Source of the DNA: Rikenellaceae bacterium
GTDB lineage: Bacteria; Bacteroidota; Bacteroidia; Bacteroidales; Rikenellaceae
Length of the DNA stretch: 64,000 bases
Assembly (NCBI GenBank): GCA_009783565.1
Contig: WRDF01000006.1
Coordinates: forward strand, 62,001 to 126,000
Reading direction: 5' to 3'
The notes under the pieces are model-generated. The model was given only the letters and a program-made list of their open reading frames with translations. It made no database searches and was not told the DNA's origin. Positions within the stretch are counted from its first letter, which is position 1, and the number at the start of each line of letters is the position of its first letter. A program made the translations under genes and the position numbers. This document shows positions 35,147-42,501 of the stretch, piece after piece.

Positions 35147-36700
35147 ATGATGGGATTATTCAAACGGTCCGTATACTTATATTATTCGATAAAGATACTC
35201 TCTTTCCGTAATAAGCTACGGAGGCTCGGCATTATAAAGCTGGCAATATATTTTTTGATGCTGTCGGCGGGCATGTTTCTGTTGTTATATAATGCTCTGA
35301 ACCGGACGGCACTTGTTCCACAGGAGGCCGATATGGCAGATTTCGCATGGCTCATTTTTGCCTTTGTGTTCCTGAGGCTTCTATTGTCACGTAAGTTCAG
35401 TCTGCAACGAGACGAGGCCAACCTTGTGCAACTCTCCGATTCGAACCTCAATTCCATTATCGGATATCGGTTTTTGTCCACTGCGACGACCGTATTCATT
35501 CCATTATTGCTTGCTCTGTATATCGGCGTGATTCAGCGTAGTCCGGTTGATGCAATGGCGGCATTCGTCTCGCTGTTCCTTTTTATAAACGTTCTTAACG
35601 GGGCCGCTTTTTTTCTGCAAATCCGCAAGCTTTCCATGAGACGTGGCGTCTGTCGTGCGGTCAATGCCGCTCTGCTCGTCGGGGTTTGTGCGATTCTGTT
35701 TTTGCAGATAAGTGGGTCGATATATATAGGCAGCGCATTAAGGTTCTTTATATATCCGATGCTGGCCGTCGTCAATGCTCTCGGATATGACGCCCCGCTA
35801 ACATTCAGTGCCGCCGCGCCGTCGCTGATTTTTTATGCGTTGCTCTATGCGTTCCTTTTCGTTGCATTCTATAAATGGTTGTCGTCGAGAGAGTATCGCA
35901 TGTCGCTGGAAAGCGAGGTGCAAACGAAAAGCGATGCCGATTACAATAACCGGATCGATGAAAGCCACGACCGCGCAGAAGAGGATAAGCGCAAAACGGA
36001 ATTAAGTCGCCGCATACGATTTACATTGCCTGGCGACCGGCGGATGATCGTTCGGATGACATTCTCCACCGGAGGGCAGTTCATGCCGTTGATACTGCCG
36101 AGTCTGATATACATCATTATATCGATTTACAGTTTTCATGTCGCTTTTACCGGCGCGGATGAGATGAACAGCGCCGGGTTCGTTATGGCGCAGTGGTTCG
36201 CTCTACTGGGCTTCCCTGTGATATATATCGCACCGAATTTCAAGATGGACATTAAATACCTTTGGATCTATCGCTGCTCGGCAAGGTCTAAAAGAATATT
36301 TTTCATCAGCAATCTGCTGAAATATTTTTTCAGAGGCGTTTTGTCATTAACGATAGCATCTGCTGTCATATATCTGTATTTGCTGGTCGTCTATGGCGCG
36401 AACTTTTTCGAATTCGTCGATACGTCGGCATGGCTGTTTCTCACGTTCGCGATGCCCGTGTTATTCTCTCTTATCGGATTATTCGTTACGCTCAAATTGC
36501 CGGACGCATACTTCAATAGCAATAATAACATATCCATAGTGCCGATGATTGCGATGATATGGCTTTTCGCACTGGTGACCCTGCCCATAATACTTGGTGT
36601 TATGGCCGGCCATGCCTATACTACGGCACTGCTGTTTCTAATCTCATCGATAATTCTTTTCTTAATATGCAAACGTGTAATCTCAAAAATCGAAATATGA
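35147..36700 (+). CDS. ABC transporter permease-like membrane protein
   Basis: 517 aa with roughly ten to twelve TM helices in two blocks, separated by a charged cytoplasmic stretch near residues 245-300 (SRNNRIDESHDRAEEDKRKT-like). The layout resembles the large Bacteroidetes ABC-2-type permeases (possibly DUF5687), but I cannot confirm the family. It is coupled to the ATPase gene upstream and overlaps the beta-propeller lipoprotein gene by ATGA, giving a three-gene ABC unit. Confidence 0.8.
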   Translation: MMGLFKRSVYLYYSIKILSFRNKLRRLGIIKLAIYFLMLSAGMFLLLYNALNRTALVPQEADMADFAWLIFAFVFLRLLLSRKFSLQRDEANLVQLSDSNLNSIIGYRFLSTATTVFIPLLLALYIGVIQRSPVDAMAAFVSLFLFINVLNGAAFFLQIRKLSMRRGVCRAVNAALLVGVCAILFLQISGSIYIGSALRFFIYPMLAVVNALGYDAPLTFSAAAPSLIFYALLYAFLFVAFYKWLSSREYRMSLESEVQTKSDADYNNRIDESHDRAEEDKRKTELSRRIRFTLPGDRRMIVRMTFSTGGQFMPLILPSLIYIIISIYSFHVAFTGADEMNSAGFVMAQWFALLGFPVIYIAPNFKMDIKYLWIYRCSARSKRIFFISNLLKYFFRGVLSLTIASAVIYLYLLVVYGANFFEFVDTSAWLFLTFAMPVLFSLIGLFVTLKLPDAYFNSNNNISIVPMIAMIWLFALVTLPIILGVMAGHAYTTALLFLISSIILFLICKRVISKIEI

Positions 36701-37740
36701 AAACCTGCGGCATGTTAATATCAAGATCCATGATCCTCCTGCTTCTCTGTAACGTACTGTCACGCTGCGGCAGGTCGAACGCTCCGGATGCCGATTTTGT
36801 GTTTAAAGAGACACATGTCATACAGCTTGACTCAGGCAGTATCAGCCGGTCGGCGTGCATTGCAGGCGACCGTATTTATATACTATCCGGTGTCGATAAC
36901 GGATATTGTAGGGTCGACATAAATTCGGGCGAGCTGTCTCGCTGTGTATTTCCTGTCGGCTTTCAACGGCCGACAAGCATTACAAATAGCAGAAGCCGTA
37001 CAATAGTTTCCGATATGAGCGACCGTAGTCTGACTTTTTTTGACCGCGATATGAGGTTTAAAAAGCGGGTCGTGCTGAATCGATTCCCGTTCGATTTCAG
37101 AGTGCACGGCAATCGATGCGTTTATCTTACGGATCTGATGCACAATCAGATGTATGGTTTTATTCTTGTCGAAGAGAATCTTTTGAACCGTAAAGAGCGA
37201 ATACTTTTCAATGGTGATGTTTTGAATGCGGCCTCCCTGAGAGAAAGCCTGAATCTGGATATTCCGGGTACAATATGTTTTGATTATGACGGCCGACATG
37301 TTTTTGCCGCCCGTCAGCGATACGACTCGTATGTTATATATCGTATCCGGCTGGGCAGGAACTTTGTAGCCGAGGAATTTATACATGATCAAGAGTGGCA
37401 TCCGATCGAATATAGCGAAGCCGAATACCTCGCAGCGCGGGCTATTTATTCGGAAATTCTCGATGCCAGCCAGTATCCTCTTGACCAACTTGTCTTTTCT
37501 CATAAAATAGCCATTCTTTCGCTCACGGTCGATCCGCATGGCAGGCTGTGGGTGGTAAGTTCCGGGATCGGCAACTCACTTTCGCTGAATATTTACTCTC
37601 CGGCGGGAGTCAGGATCAAGAATATGGCATTCGACGGCATAGATAAAGCTAAAATATTGGTTTCTGCAACACATTTCGCATTATTAGAAGCAGATACCCC
37701 ACGCCCTCGCATTTTTATTTACGAGATGACCAAAGATTAA
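36697..37740 (+). CDS. Lipoprotein with predicted six-bladed beta-propeller
   Basis: 347 aa from the ATG at 36697 (overlapping the permease stop). A signal peptide with lipobox VLSRC (Cys24) is followed by blade-like repeats such as IAGDRIYILSGVDNGYCRVDINSGEL, DRSLTFFDRDMRFKKRV and LTVDPHGRLWVVSSGIGNSLSLNIYSPAGV. It resembles 6-bladed NHL/BF3164-type lipoproteins, which in Bacteroidetes often sit beside small exported peptides (recalled association). The frame extends back to 36559 inside the permease gene; that part is not used. Confidence 0.8.
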   Translation: MKTCGMLISRSMILLLLCNVLSRCGRSNAPDADFVFKETHVIQLDSGSISRSACIAGDRIYILSGVDNGYCRVDINSGELSRCVFPVGFQRPTSITNSRSRTIVSDMSDRSLTFFDRDMRFKKRVVLNRFPFDFRVHGNRCVYLTDLMHNQMYGFILVEENLLNRKERILFNGDVLNAASLRESLNLDIPGTICFDYDGRHVFAARQRYDSYVIYRIRLGRNFVAEEFIHDQEWHPIEYSEAEYLAARAIYSEILDASQYPLDQLVFSHKIAILSLTVDPHGRLWVVSSGIGNSLSLNIYSPAGVRIKNMAFDGIDKAKILVSATHFALLEADTPRPRIFIYEMTKD

Positions 37741-37765
37741 TTGCAGACGTTTCAGACAATAGTAT

Positions 37766-37820
37766 AACAAAAAGCGGCCTCACATTTCTGTGAAGCCGCT
37801 TTGACGCTGTGATTCCGACA
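37766..37820 (+). repeat. Right direct repeat (att-like) overlapping tRNA-Arg
   Basis: 55-bp counterpart of 26889-26944. The hairpin AAAGCGGCCTCACA-TTTC-TGTGAAGCCGCTTT followed (minus strand) by a T tract is the terminator of tRNA-Arg. The loop is TTTC here and GAAA in the left copy. The repeat continues into the tRNA 3' end. Confidence 0.8.
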
Positions 37821-37883
37821 GGACTCAAACCTGTAACCTTCTGATCCGTAGTCAGATGCTCTATTCAATTAAGCTACGGAACC
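37810..37883 (-). tRNA. tRNA-Arg (anticodon ACG)
   Basis: A 74-nt cloverleaf: acceptor GGTTCCG pairs with CGGAATC (one G-U), D arm GCTTAATTGAATAGAGC, anticodon stem TCTGA/TCAGA with loop CTACGGA, T arm ACAGG-TTTGAGT-CCTGT, discriminator A. CCA is not encoded. ACG (inosine-modified) reads the CGN Arg codons. The direct repeat at its 3' end suggests it was an integration target. Confidence 0.93.
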
Positions 37884-37939
37884 CTTTTTGCGAGTGCAAA
37901 GATATGCGTTATTTTGGTTATTACAAAACGAAATACGAA

Positions 37940-38572
37940 TTATTTTTCCTTTTCGTTTCCTTCTTTCGTCCGTTTTGATTTCATTTCTCGTTCGGGGTTC
38001 ATGGCAATGAAACTCTCCCATGAAGCCGACTTTGACTTCGCGCCGCGACGCACTGCTGCGTCGCCGCTTACCGCTCGTCCGAGCGGCCGCGAGGTCTCGA
38101 AATGATGACACAGCGCAACTGCCAGCCCGTCCGTCGCATCGAGCTTTTTGAGCGAATATTCGACTTTTAACATCGTTTTCAGCAGCGCCGCCACCTGCTC
38201 TTTCGATGCTGCCCCGTTGCCCGTGATCGCCTGTTTCACCCGGCGCGGCGCATATTCAAAGACCGGCAGGCCGCGCGTGAGGGCTGCCGCCATCGCCACG
38301 CCCTGCGCTCGCCCCAGTTTTAACATACTCTGTACATTCTCGCCGAAAAACGGCGATTCGAGCGCCACCTCGTCGGGACGGTATTCGGCGATCAGCGCAT
38401 TCACGCGTTCGAAGATATGACGCAGTTTCTGGTAAACATCCTCTACTTTGTGCAGCTCTATGTATCCCAGCACTACGCACCGCACTGTTCGGCCGCATAC
38501 TTCCAGAACGCCGTAGCCCGTCGCGTTCGTGCCCGGATCGATGCCCATGATTATTTTGGTCTCGTGCGGCAT
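37940..38572 (-). CDS. ruvC: Holliday junction resolvase RuvC
   Basis: 210 aa; cuts Holliday junctions with RuvAB. It has the catalytic Asp in MGIDPGTNATGYG (residue 11), Glu in VALESPFFGEN (about residue 70), the basic block YAPRRVKQAITGNGAASKEQV and the C-terminal acidic residues in LDATDGLAVALCH. The tail after about residue 165 is long and charged (KSKRTKEGNEKEK) compared with the usual 160-190 aa. It lies downstream of tRNA-Val and its terminator. Confidence 0.96.
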   Translation of the reverse strand: MPHETKIIMGIDPGTNATGYGVLEVCGRTVRCVVLGYIELHKVEDVYQKLRHIFERVNALIAEYRPDEVALESPFFGENVQSMLKLGRAQGVAMAAALTRGLPVFEYAPRRVKQAITGNGAASKEQVAALLKTMLKVEYSLKKLDATDGLAVALCHHFETSRPLGRAVSGDAAVRRGAKSKSASWESFIAMNPEREMKSKRTKEGNEKEK

Positions 38573-38593
38573 TTGAAATTTGCGGCATTTGAA

Positions 38594-38623
38594 AAGGGGG
38601 ACTTCCTCATCGGAGTCCCCCTT
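38594..38623 (-). terminator. Terminator of tRNA-Val
   Basis: AAGGGGGACT pairs with AGTCCCCCTT, with extra TCC/GGA pairing. On the minus strand the stem ends in CCCCCTTTTC. It lies between tRNA-Val and the ruvC start. Confidence 0.8.
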
Positions 38624-38629
38624 ATTGTG

Positions 38630-38704
38630 TGAGCCACGACGGATTCGAACCGCCGACCCCTACCCTGTCAAGGTAATGCTCTGAACCGGCTGAGCTAGTG
38701 GCTC
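38630..38704 (-). tRNA. tRNA-Val (anticodon GAC)
   Basis: A 75-nt cloverleaf: acceptor GAGCCAC/GTGGCTC fully paired, D arm GCTCAGCCGGTTCAGAGC, anticodon stem TTACC/GGTAG with loop TTGACAG, T arm GGCGG-TTCGAAT-CCGTC (last pairs imperfect), discriminator A, no encoded CCA. Confidence 0.92.
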
Positions 38705-38833
38705 TTGTGGCGATTGTCGCAATTATTATTGCCACAATCAGCGATGCAAAGGTAATATTTTTTCGTAACTCCGAAAAATATTTGCAAAATTGTCATCCTG
38801 AACGCCGCAGACGGAGGAGTTTGCGAACCTGAT

Positions 38834-38917
38834 CGTCATTGCGAGCCGAAAGGCGAAGCAATCTATACCTGTTTTTCTGGGTTGCTTCGTCGTGCCTACA
38901 CACTCCTCGCAATGACG
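38834..38917. repeat. MITE-like inverted-repeat element B, copy 1
   Basis: Ends CGTCATTGCGAG...CTCGCAATGACG, inner arms GGCGAAGCAATC and GGTTGCTTCG, variable centre. About 84 bp. Confidence 0.85.
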
Positions 38918-38990
38918 TGCGCGTGTCATCCCGAACGTTCCGTAGGAACGGAGGGAGCTATCGCGAATTTACAAGTTCAAAGACAGATTC

Positions 38991-39202
38991 TTTAGTTCTT
39001 TTGTCTTGAAACAAAAGAACCAAAAGTTCAAGGCACGCTATTTCGGTTTGACCCGCTAATGTCTTCACTTCGTTGGCGAACCGAAATTCCGGATGTGCGC
39101 GTTTTATGTTGGCACGCACATCCTCGCAGTTTCGGCTTCGCCGGACACTCGTGAAGACAAAGCGGGTGCCCAAACCTACATAGAGTGCCGAAGCCCTGCC
39201 GG
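38991..39202 (+). repeat. Fold-back element D, 212-bp form
   Basis: Left end TTTAGTTCTTTTGTCTTGAAA..., itself a hairpin, then an inverted pair ACCCGCTAATGTCTTCAC / GTGAAGACAAAGCGGGT around a variable centre, and the right end ATAGAGTGCCGAAGCC-CTGCCGG. It ends just before the tdh stop (minus strand). Confidence 0.75.
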
Positions 39203-39217
39203 TAGCAAACGTACGTG

Positions 39218-40174
39218 CTAATATTTTCCGGCCCCGATTTTTTTGCCGACCACGCGCAGCATATCTTCTGTCATCGAAGCCAGGTCCCACTTCGGATTCC
39301 AGTCCCATTCACGGCGTGCGCAGGTGTCGTCGATGTTGTTAGGCCAGCTGGCGGCTATCCGTTCTTTCAGCGGGTCGATGTCGTAGTCCATCACGAAGTC
39401 GGGAATATGCTTGCGTATCTCAGCGGCGATGACTTCGGGCGAGAACGACATTGCCGTGACGTTGAAGCTGTTACGGTGCACCAACCGTGCGGGGTCTGCC
39501 TCCATCAGGCCGATGCACGCATCGAGCGCATCGGGCATGTAGAGCATATCCATGTACATGTCTTCGGGGAGCGGGCACACGAACCGCTTATGTTTTACCG
39601 CCTCGTAGTAAATTTCGACGGCATAGTCGGTCGTACCGCCTCCGGGCAGCGTGAGGTTCGAGACAATGCCCGGAAATCGCACGCTGCGCGCGTCGATGCC
39701 GAAACGGTGGTAATAATAATCGCTCATCAGTTCGCCCGTCACCTTACATACACCGTAGATCGTCGTCGGGTGCATCACGGTGTCCTGCGGCGTGTTGTCC
39801 TTCGGCGTGTCGGGGCCGAACGCCGCTATCGAGCTTGGCGTGAAGACCGCACACCCGTTCTCGCGCGCAATTTCGAGCGAGTTCATCAGTGCACCAATAT
39901 TCACGCGCCACGCCAGCTGCGGGTCGCGCTCGCCCGTCGCCGAGAGCAACGCCACGAGATTGAAAATGGTATCGACGTCGTAACGCGCGACCAGCTCGGC
40001 GTAGGCGCGTGCATCGAGTGCGTCGAGCACTGCGAACGGCCCGTCGCCGCCGAGAGTGTCGTTAGGTTTGATATCGGTGGCGACGACATTCGCGCCACCG
40101 TAGATACTTCGCAGTTTCACCGTCAGCTCAGAGCCGATCTGTCCACCGGCGCCGACGATCATAATTTTCTTCAT
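39218..40174 (-). CDS. L-threonine 3-dehydrogenase-like SDR (NAD-dependent epimerase family)
   Basis: 318-aa extended short-chain dehydrogenase. It has the NAD-binding GAGGQIGSEL at residue 8, FNLVALLSATGE, PSSIAAFGPDTP and the catalytic YGVCK (about residue 137), followed by RFPGIVSNLTLPGGGTTDYAV, a stretch typical of bacterial and eukaryotic SDR-type threonine dehydrogenases. These oxidise L-threonine to 2-amino-3-ketobutyrate for conversion to glycine; the glycine C-acetyltransferase gene is not nearby. It follows the small membrane gene with a 1-bp overlap (TAATG). Confidence 0.88.
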   Translation of the reverse strand: MKKIMIVGAGGQIGSELTVKLRSIYGGANVVATDIKPNDTLGGDGPFAVLDALDARAYAELVARYDVDTIFNLVALLSATGERDPQLAWRVNIGALMNSLEIARENGCAVFTPSSIAAFGPDTPKDNTPQDTVMHPTTIYGVCKVTGELMSDYYYHRFGIDARSVRFPGIVSNLTLPGGGTTDYAVEIYYEAVKHKRFVCPLPEDMYMDMLYMPDALDACIGLMEADPARLVHRNSFNVTAMSFSPEVIAAEIRKHIPDFVMDYDIDPLKERIAASWPNNIDDTCARREWDWNPKWDLASMTEDMLRVVGKKIGAGKY

Positions 40175-40377
40175 TATTTTTTGTCTTTTTCGAGTTTTTT
40201 AAGCAGTACGAAGCAAATGCGCACCAGATAAGCGGTCATAAGCGCGAGAATTCCCAGCGCGGCCCACAGGTGGAACGCGGCGACGGGGCGCAACATAACG
40301 CCGAGCATCAATATTTCGAGCGCTATGATCACGGCGACGATAACGACGGCGGTGCGCAGGCTTTTCAGATTATCCAT
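40174..40377 (-). CDS. 67-aa two-helix membrane protein
   Basis: From ATG 40377 the product has two hydrophobic helices (AVVIVAVIIALEILMLGVML and WAALGILALMTAYLVRICFVLL) and a basic end KKLEKDKK. The family is unknown. The open frame extends far upstream to 41556, antisense to the DUF4954 gene, but the hydrophobic, translationally coupled 67-codon part is the likely gene. Confidence 0.6.
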   Translation of the reverse strand: MDNLKSLRTAVVIVAVIIALEILMLGVMLRPVAAFHLWAALGILALMTAYLVRICFVLLKKLEKDKK

Positions 40378-40422
40378 ATCAAAAAATGGTTTTTCGAAAG
40401 ACCAAAGATATGTATAATTCTT

Positions 40423-40430
40423 TACCTTTG
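40423..40430 (+). promoter_or_regulatory. -7 element (TACCTTTG) of the DUF4954 gene
   Basis: Exact TAnnTTTG ending only 4 bp before the ATG at 40435, implying a leaderless or nearly leaderless mRNA. Confidence 0.55.
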
Positions 40431-40434
40431 CGGC

Positions 40435-42132
40435 ATGATTGCGACGAAAATTTATCGGCTGCTCGCCGATGACGAGATAGCGCGGCTCGAAGCGCAAGGA
40501 TGCAGGTGTAACGATTGGGCGGCGGTCGAAGTCGTGGCAGAAGGGTTCACAACGCGAGGTATATCGAATGTACGATTTTGCGGGGAACTTAGGTTGGGGG
40601 CTGACGTGTGTATCGAGGACGTGGGACGGATCATCTCGACCGACGGCGGCACATTCGGCATCGGTGTGCGTGCCGCAGTGCTGAACGAGAACAGTGGCCG
40701 TAAAGTGTTTCTGCATGAAAGACTTACGGCGCAAACTGCATATATAATGTGTATGTACCGCCACCGGCCACGTGCGATAGAAACTCTCGAACGCATGGCG
40801 GTCGAGGGTGCGGTGCATCAGAAGATGACGATAGGCGACGGCGTACGGGTTACGGGATGCGGCACGTTGCGCGACGTGCAGATAGGCGAGGGCGCGGTGC
40901 TGGATGGTGTTGCGGAATTGGCTAACGGGACTGTGGGGTGCGGCGCACGGGTCGGCGTGAGCGTCGTAGCGCGCGACTTTATTTTCGCCTCCGGAGCGTC
41001 GGTGTGCGACGGTGCACAGCTCACGCGCTGTTTCGTCGGTGACGGCGCGCGTATCGAGAGCGCTTTCACGGCTGTCGATTCGTTGTTTTTTGCCAATTCT
41101 CATTGTGCTAACGGTGAGGCGGCGTCGGTTTTCGCGGGGCCTTATACCGTTTCGCATCATCGCTCGACATTGCTCATAGCCGGATATTTCCTGTTTTTCA
41201 ATGCAGGGAGTAACTCGAACCAGAGTAATCATCATTTCCGCACCGGTCCCGTGCATCAGGGCATTCACGAGCGCGGTGTGAAGTTCGGCAGCGGAGCATA
41301 TATAATGCTTCCCGCGCGCGAAGGGGCGTTCTCCGTTGTCGTTGGTTCTCACCGCAGCCATCACGATACGGCCGATTTCCCGTACTCCTATCTTATTGAG
41401 GAAGAGGGCGATAGCTATCTTGTGCCGGGTGCGAACCTTATCAGCCACGGCATGATGCGCGATATGGCGAAATGGCCGCAGCGCGACAGACGGAGTACTG
41501 ACAGAGAGGGCGGCGATATAATAAATTTCCGCGAGTGGACGCCCTGTATCGGGCAAAAACTCCGCCGCGCAATCGCCCGCAGCGAGAAAATGCTCGCGCG
41601 CGAAGATGTGCAGATGTTCAACTATGAACGCGTGCGCATACGGAGGTCGATGTTACGGCGCGGACTAGGGCTTTATCGTCAGGCGCTCGATGCCGTGATC
41701 GCGGCAGCGCTTGCGGAAAGTAGCGGCGATGCGCTTGCAGAGAGCGATCCGGAATGGGCAGACCTTGCGGGAATGTTCGCGCCGCGCTGCGAGATAGAGC
41801 GCCTGCTCGACGAAATAGAGAAAGGTGAGCTGGCGAACTTCGAGGCTGTAATCGCTCGTCTGCATCTGTTCGATAGTGAGTATGCTGTCAACGCGCGCGC
41901 ATGGGCTTTGGCCGTGCTTGCCGGAAAGCTTGGGCGCAGGCCGACGGCCGATGATATTGCTCATGCTATCGAAGCCGGTCATGCCGCCCGGGCTGCTATC
42001 GATGCCGCTCGCACATCGAATGCCCGCCAGGATGCCGACCCGATGATGGCCGTCGGCTATGGTATCGATGCCGCCTCACCCGCCGAACGCTCTGCCGACT
42101 TTCTGGCTGTGCGGGGAGTGGAGATATTATAA
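40435..42132 (+). CDS. DUF4954-family protein (left-handed beta-helix type)
   Basis: 565 aa. The first 260 residues are hexapeptide-like, with regularly spaced Gly/Val (GDGVRVTGCGTLRDVQIGEGAV, GTVGCGARVGVSVVARDFIFASGASV), then conserved blocks NAGSNSNQSNHHFRTGPVHQGIHERG and VVGSHRSHHDTADFPYSYL. This matches the uncharacterised Bacteroidetes DUF4954 group, whose fold recalls sugar-nucleotide acyl/nucleotidyl transferases; no activity is known to me. The C-terminus is helical. The start at 40435 is supported by the promoter at 40423. Confidence 0.85.
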   Translation: MIATKIYRLLADDEIARLEAQGCRCNDWAAVEVVAEGFTTRGISNVRFCGELRLGADVCIEDVGRIISTDGGTFGIGVRAAVLNENSGRKVFLHERLTAQTAYIMCMYRHRPRAIETLERMAVEGAVHQKMTIGDGVRVTGCGTLRDVQIGEGAVLDGVAELANGTVGCGARVGVSVVARDFIFASGASVCDGAQLTRCFVGDGARIESAFTAVDSLFFANSHCANGEAASVFAGPYTVSHHRSTLLIAGYFLFFNAGSNSNQSNHHFRTGPVHQGIHERGVKFGSGAYIMLPAREGAFSVVVGSHRSHHDTADFPYSYLIEEEGDSYLVPGANLISHGMMRDMAKWPQRDRRSTDREGGDIINFREWTPCIGQKLRRAIARSEKMLAREDVQMFNYERVRIRRSMLRRGLGLYRQALDAVIAAALAESSGDALAESDPEWADLAGMFAPRCEIERLLDEIEKGELANFEAVIARLHLFDSEYAVNARAWALAVLAGKLGRRPTADDIAHAIEAGHAARAAIDAARTSNARQDADPMMAVGYGIDAASPAERSADFLAVRGVEIL

Positions 42133-42501
42133 AACTACAAGCGAGTGTAGTTTTTCGGCTTTGTCATCCCGAACGTTCTGAAAGGACGGATGGATCTATC
42201 GCGAGTTTATAATTTCTTTGTTCTTTTGTCTTGAAACAAAAGAACCAAAAGTTCAAGGCACGCTACTCCGGCCTGACCCGCTAAATGTTTTGGCTGCGCC
42301 TTCCTCCTTCGCGCCTCGCCAATCTTCGAGCAAGCTCGGATTGGTCTCGGCTTGTCGTCGGTTCACCTCGCTTGCGAACCGAAATCCCGCTCAGTCGAAA
42401 AACCACATCGTCTCGGTTTCGGTGTCGCTTCCCGCTCGTGAAAACAAAACGGGTGGCCCCAAGCCTCCATAGAGTGCCGATGCCTGCCGATCAGACGCGC
42501 G
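42133..42501. other. 369-bp gene-free region with repeats
   Basis: Holds a GTCATCCCGAACG...CTATCGCGAGTTTA module (about 42163-42208) and the long form of fold-back element D (42214-42490), reaching to within 11 bp of the zupT stop. No gene seen. Confidence 0.75.
42214..42490 (+). repeat. Fold-back element D, 277-bp form
   Basis: Same ends as the copies at 11731 and 38991 (TTCTTTTGTCTTGAAACAAA at left, CTCCATAGAGTGCCGATGCC at right). The core starts GACCCGCTAAATGTTTTG and ends CGTGAAAACAAAACGGGT, an inverted pair, but the centre differs from the 212-bp copy. Confidence 0.75.

Larger units (their letters stand above)
38705..39217. other. 513-bp gene-free region filled with repeats
   Basis: Contains a GTCATCC-TGAACG module (about 38793), a MITE-like element B (38834-38917), a GTCATCCCGAACG module (38927) and the fold-back element D (38991-39202). 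I see no credible gene; the 116-codon minus-strand frame over 38958-39308 is made of repeat and tdh antisense. Confidence 0.75.

Noticed and set aside
25550..37900. Search for an integrase, transposase or relaxase in and around the peptide cassette
   Set aside because: None of the frames shows tyrosine/serine recombinase or DDE motifs, so no mobile-element gene is claimed despite the att-like repeats.
38958..39308. 116-codon minus-strand frame
   Set aside because: Built from repeat D and antisense or out-of-frame tdh sequence.
40378..41556. Upstream extension of the 67-aa membrane protein to 460 codons
   Set aside because: The extension is antisense to the DUF4954 gene and lacks any domain; the coupled, hydrophobic 67-codon part is enough.
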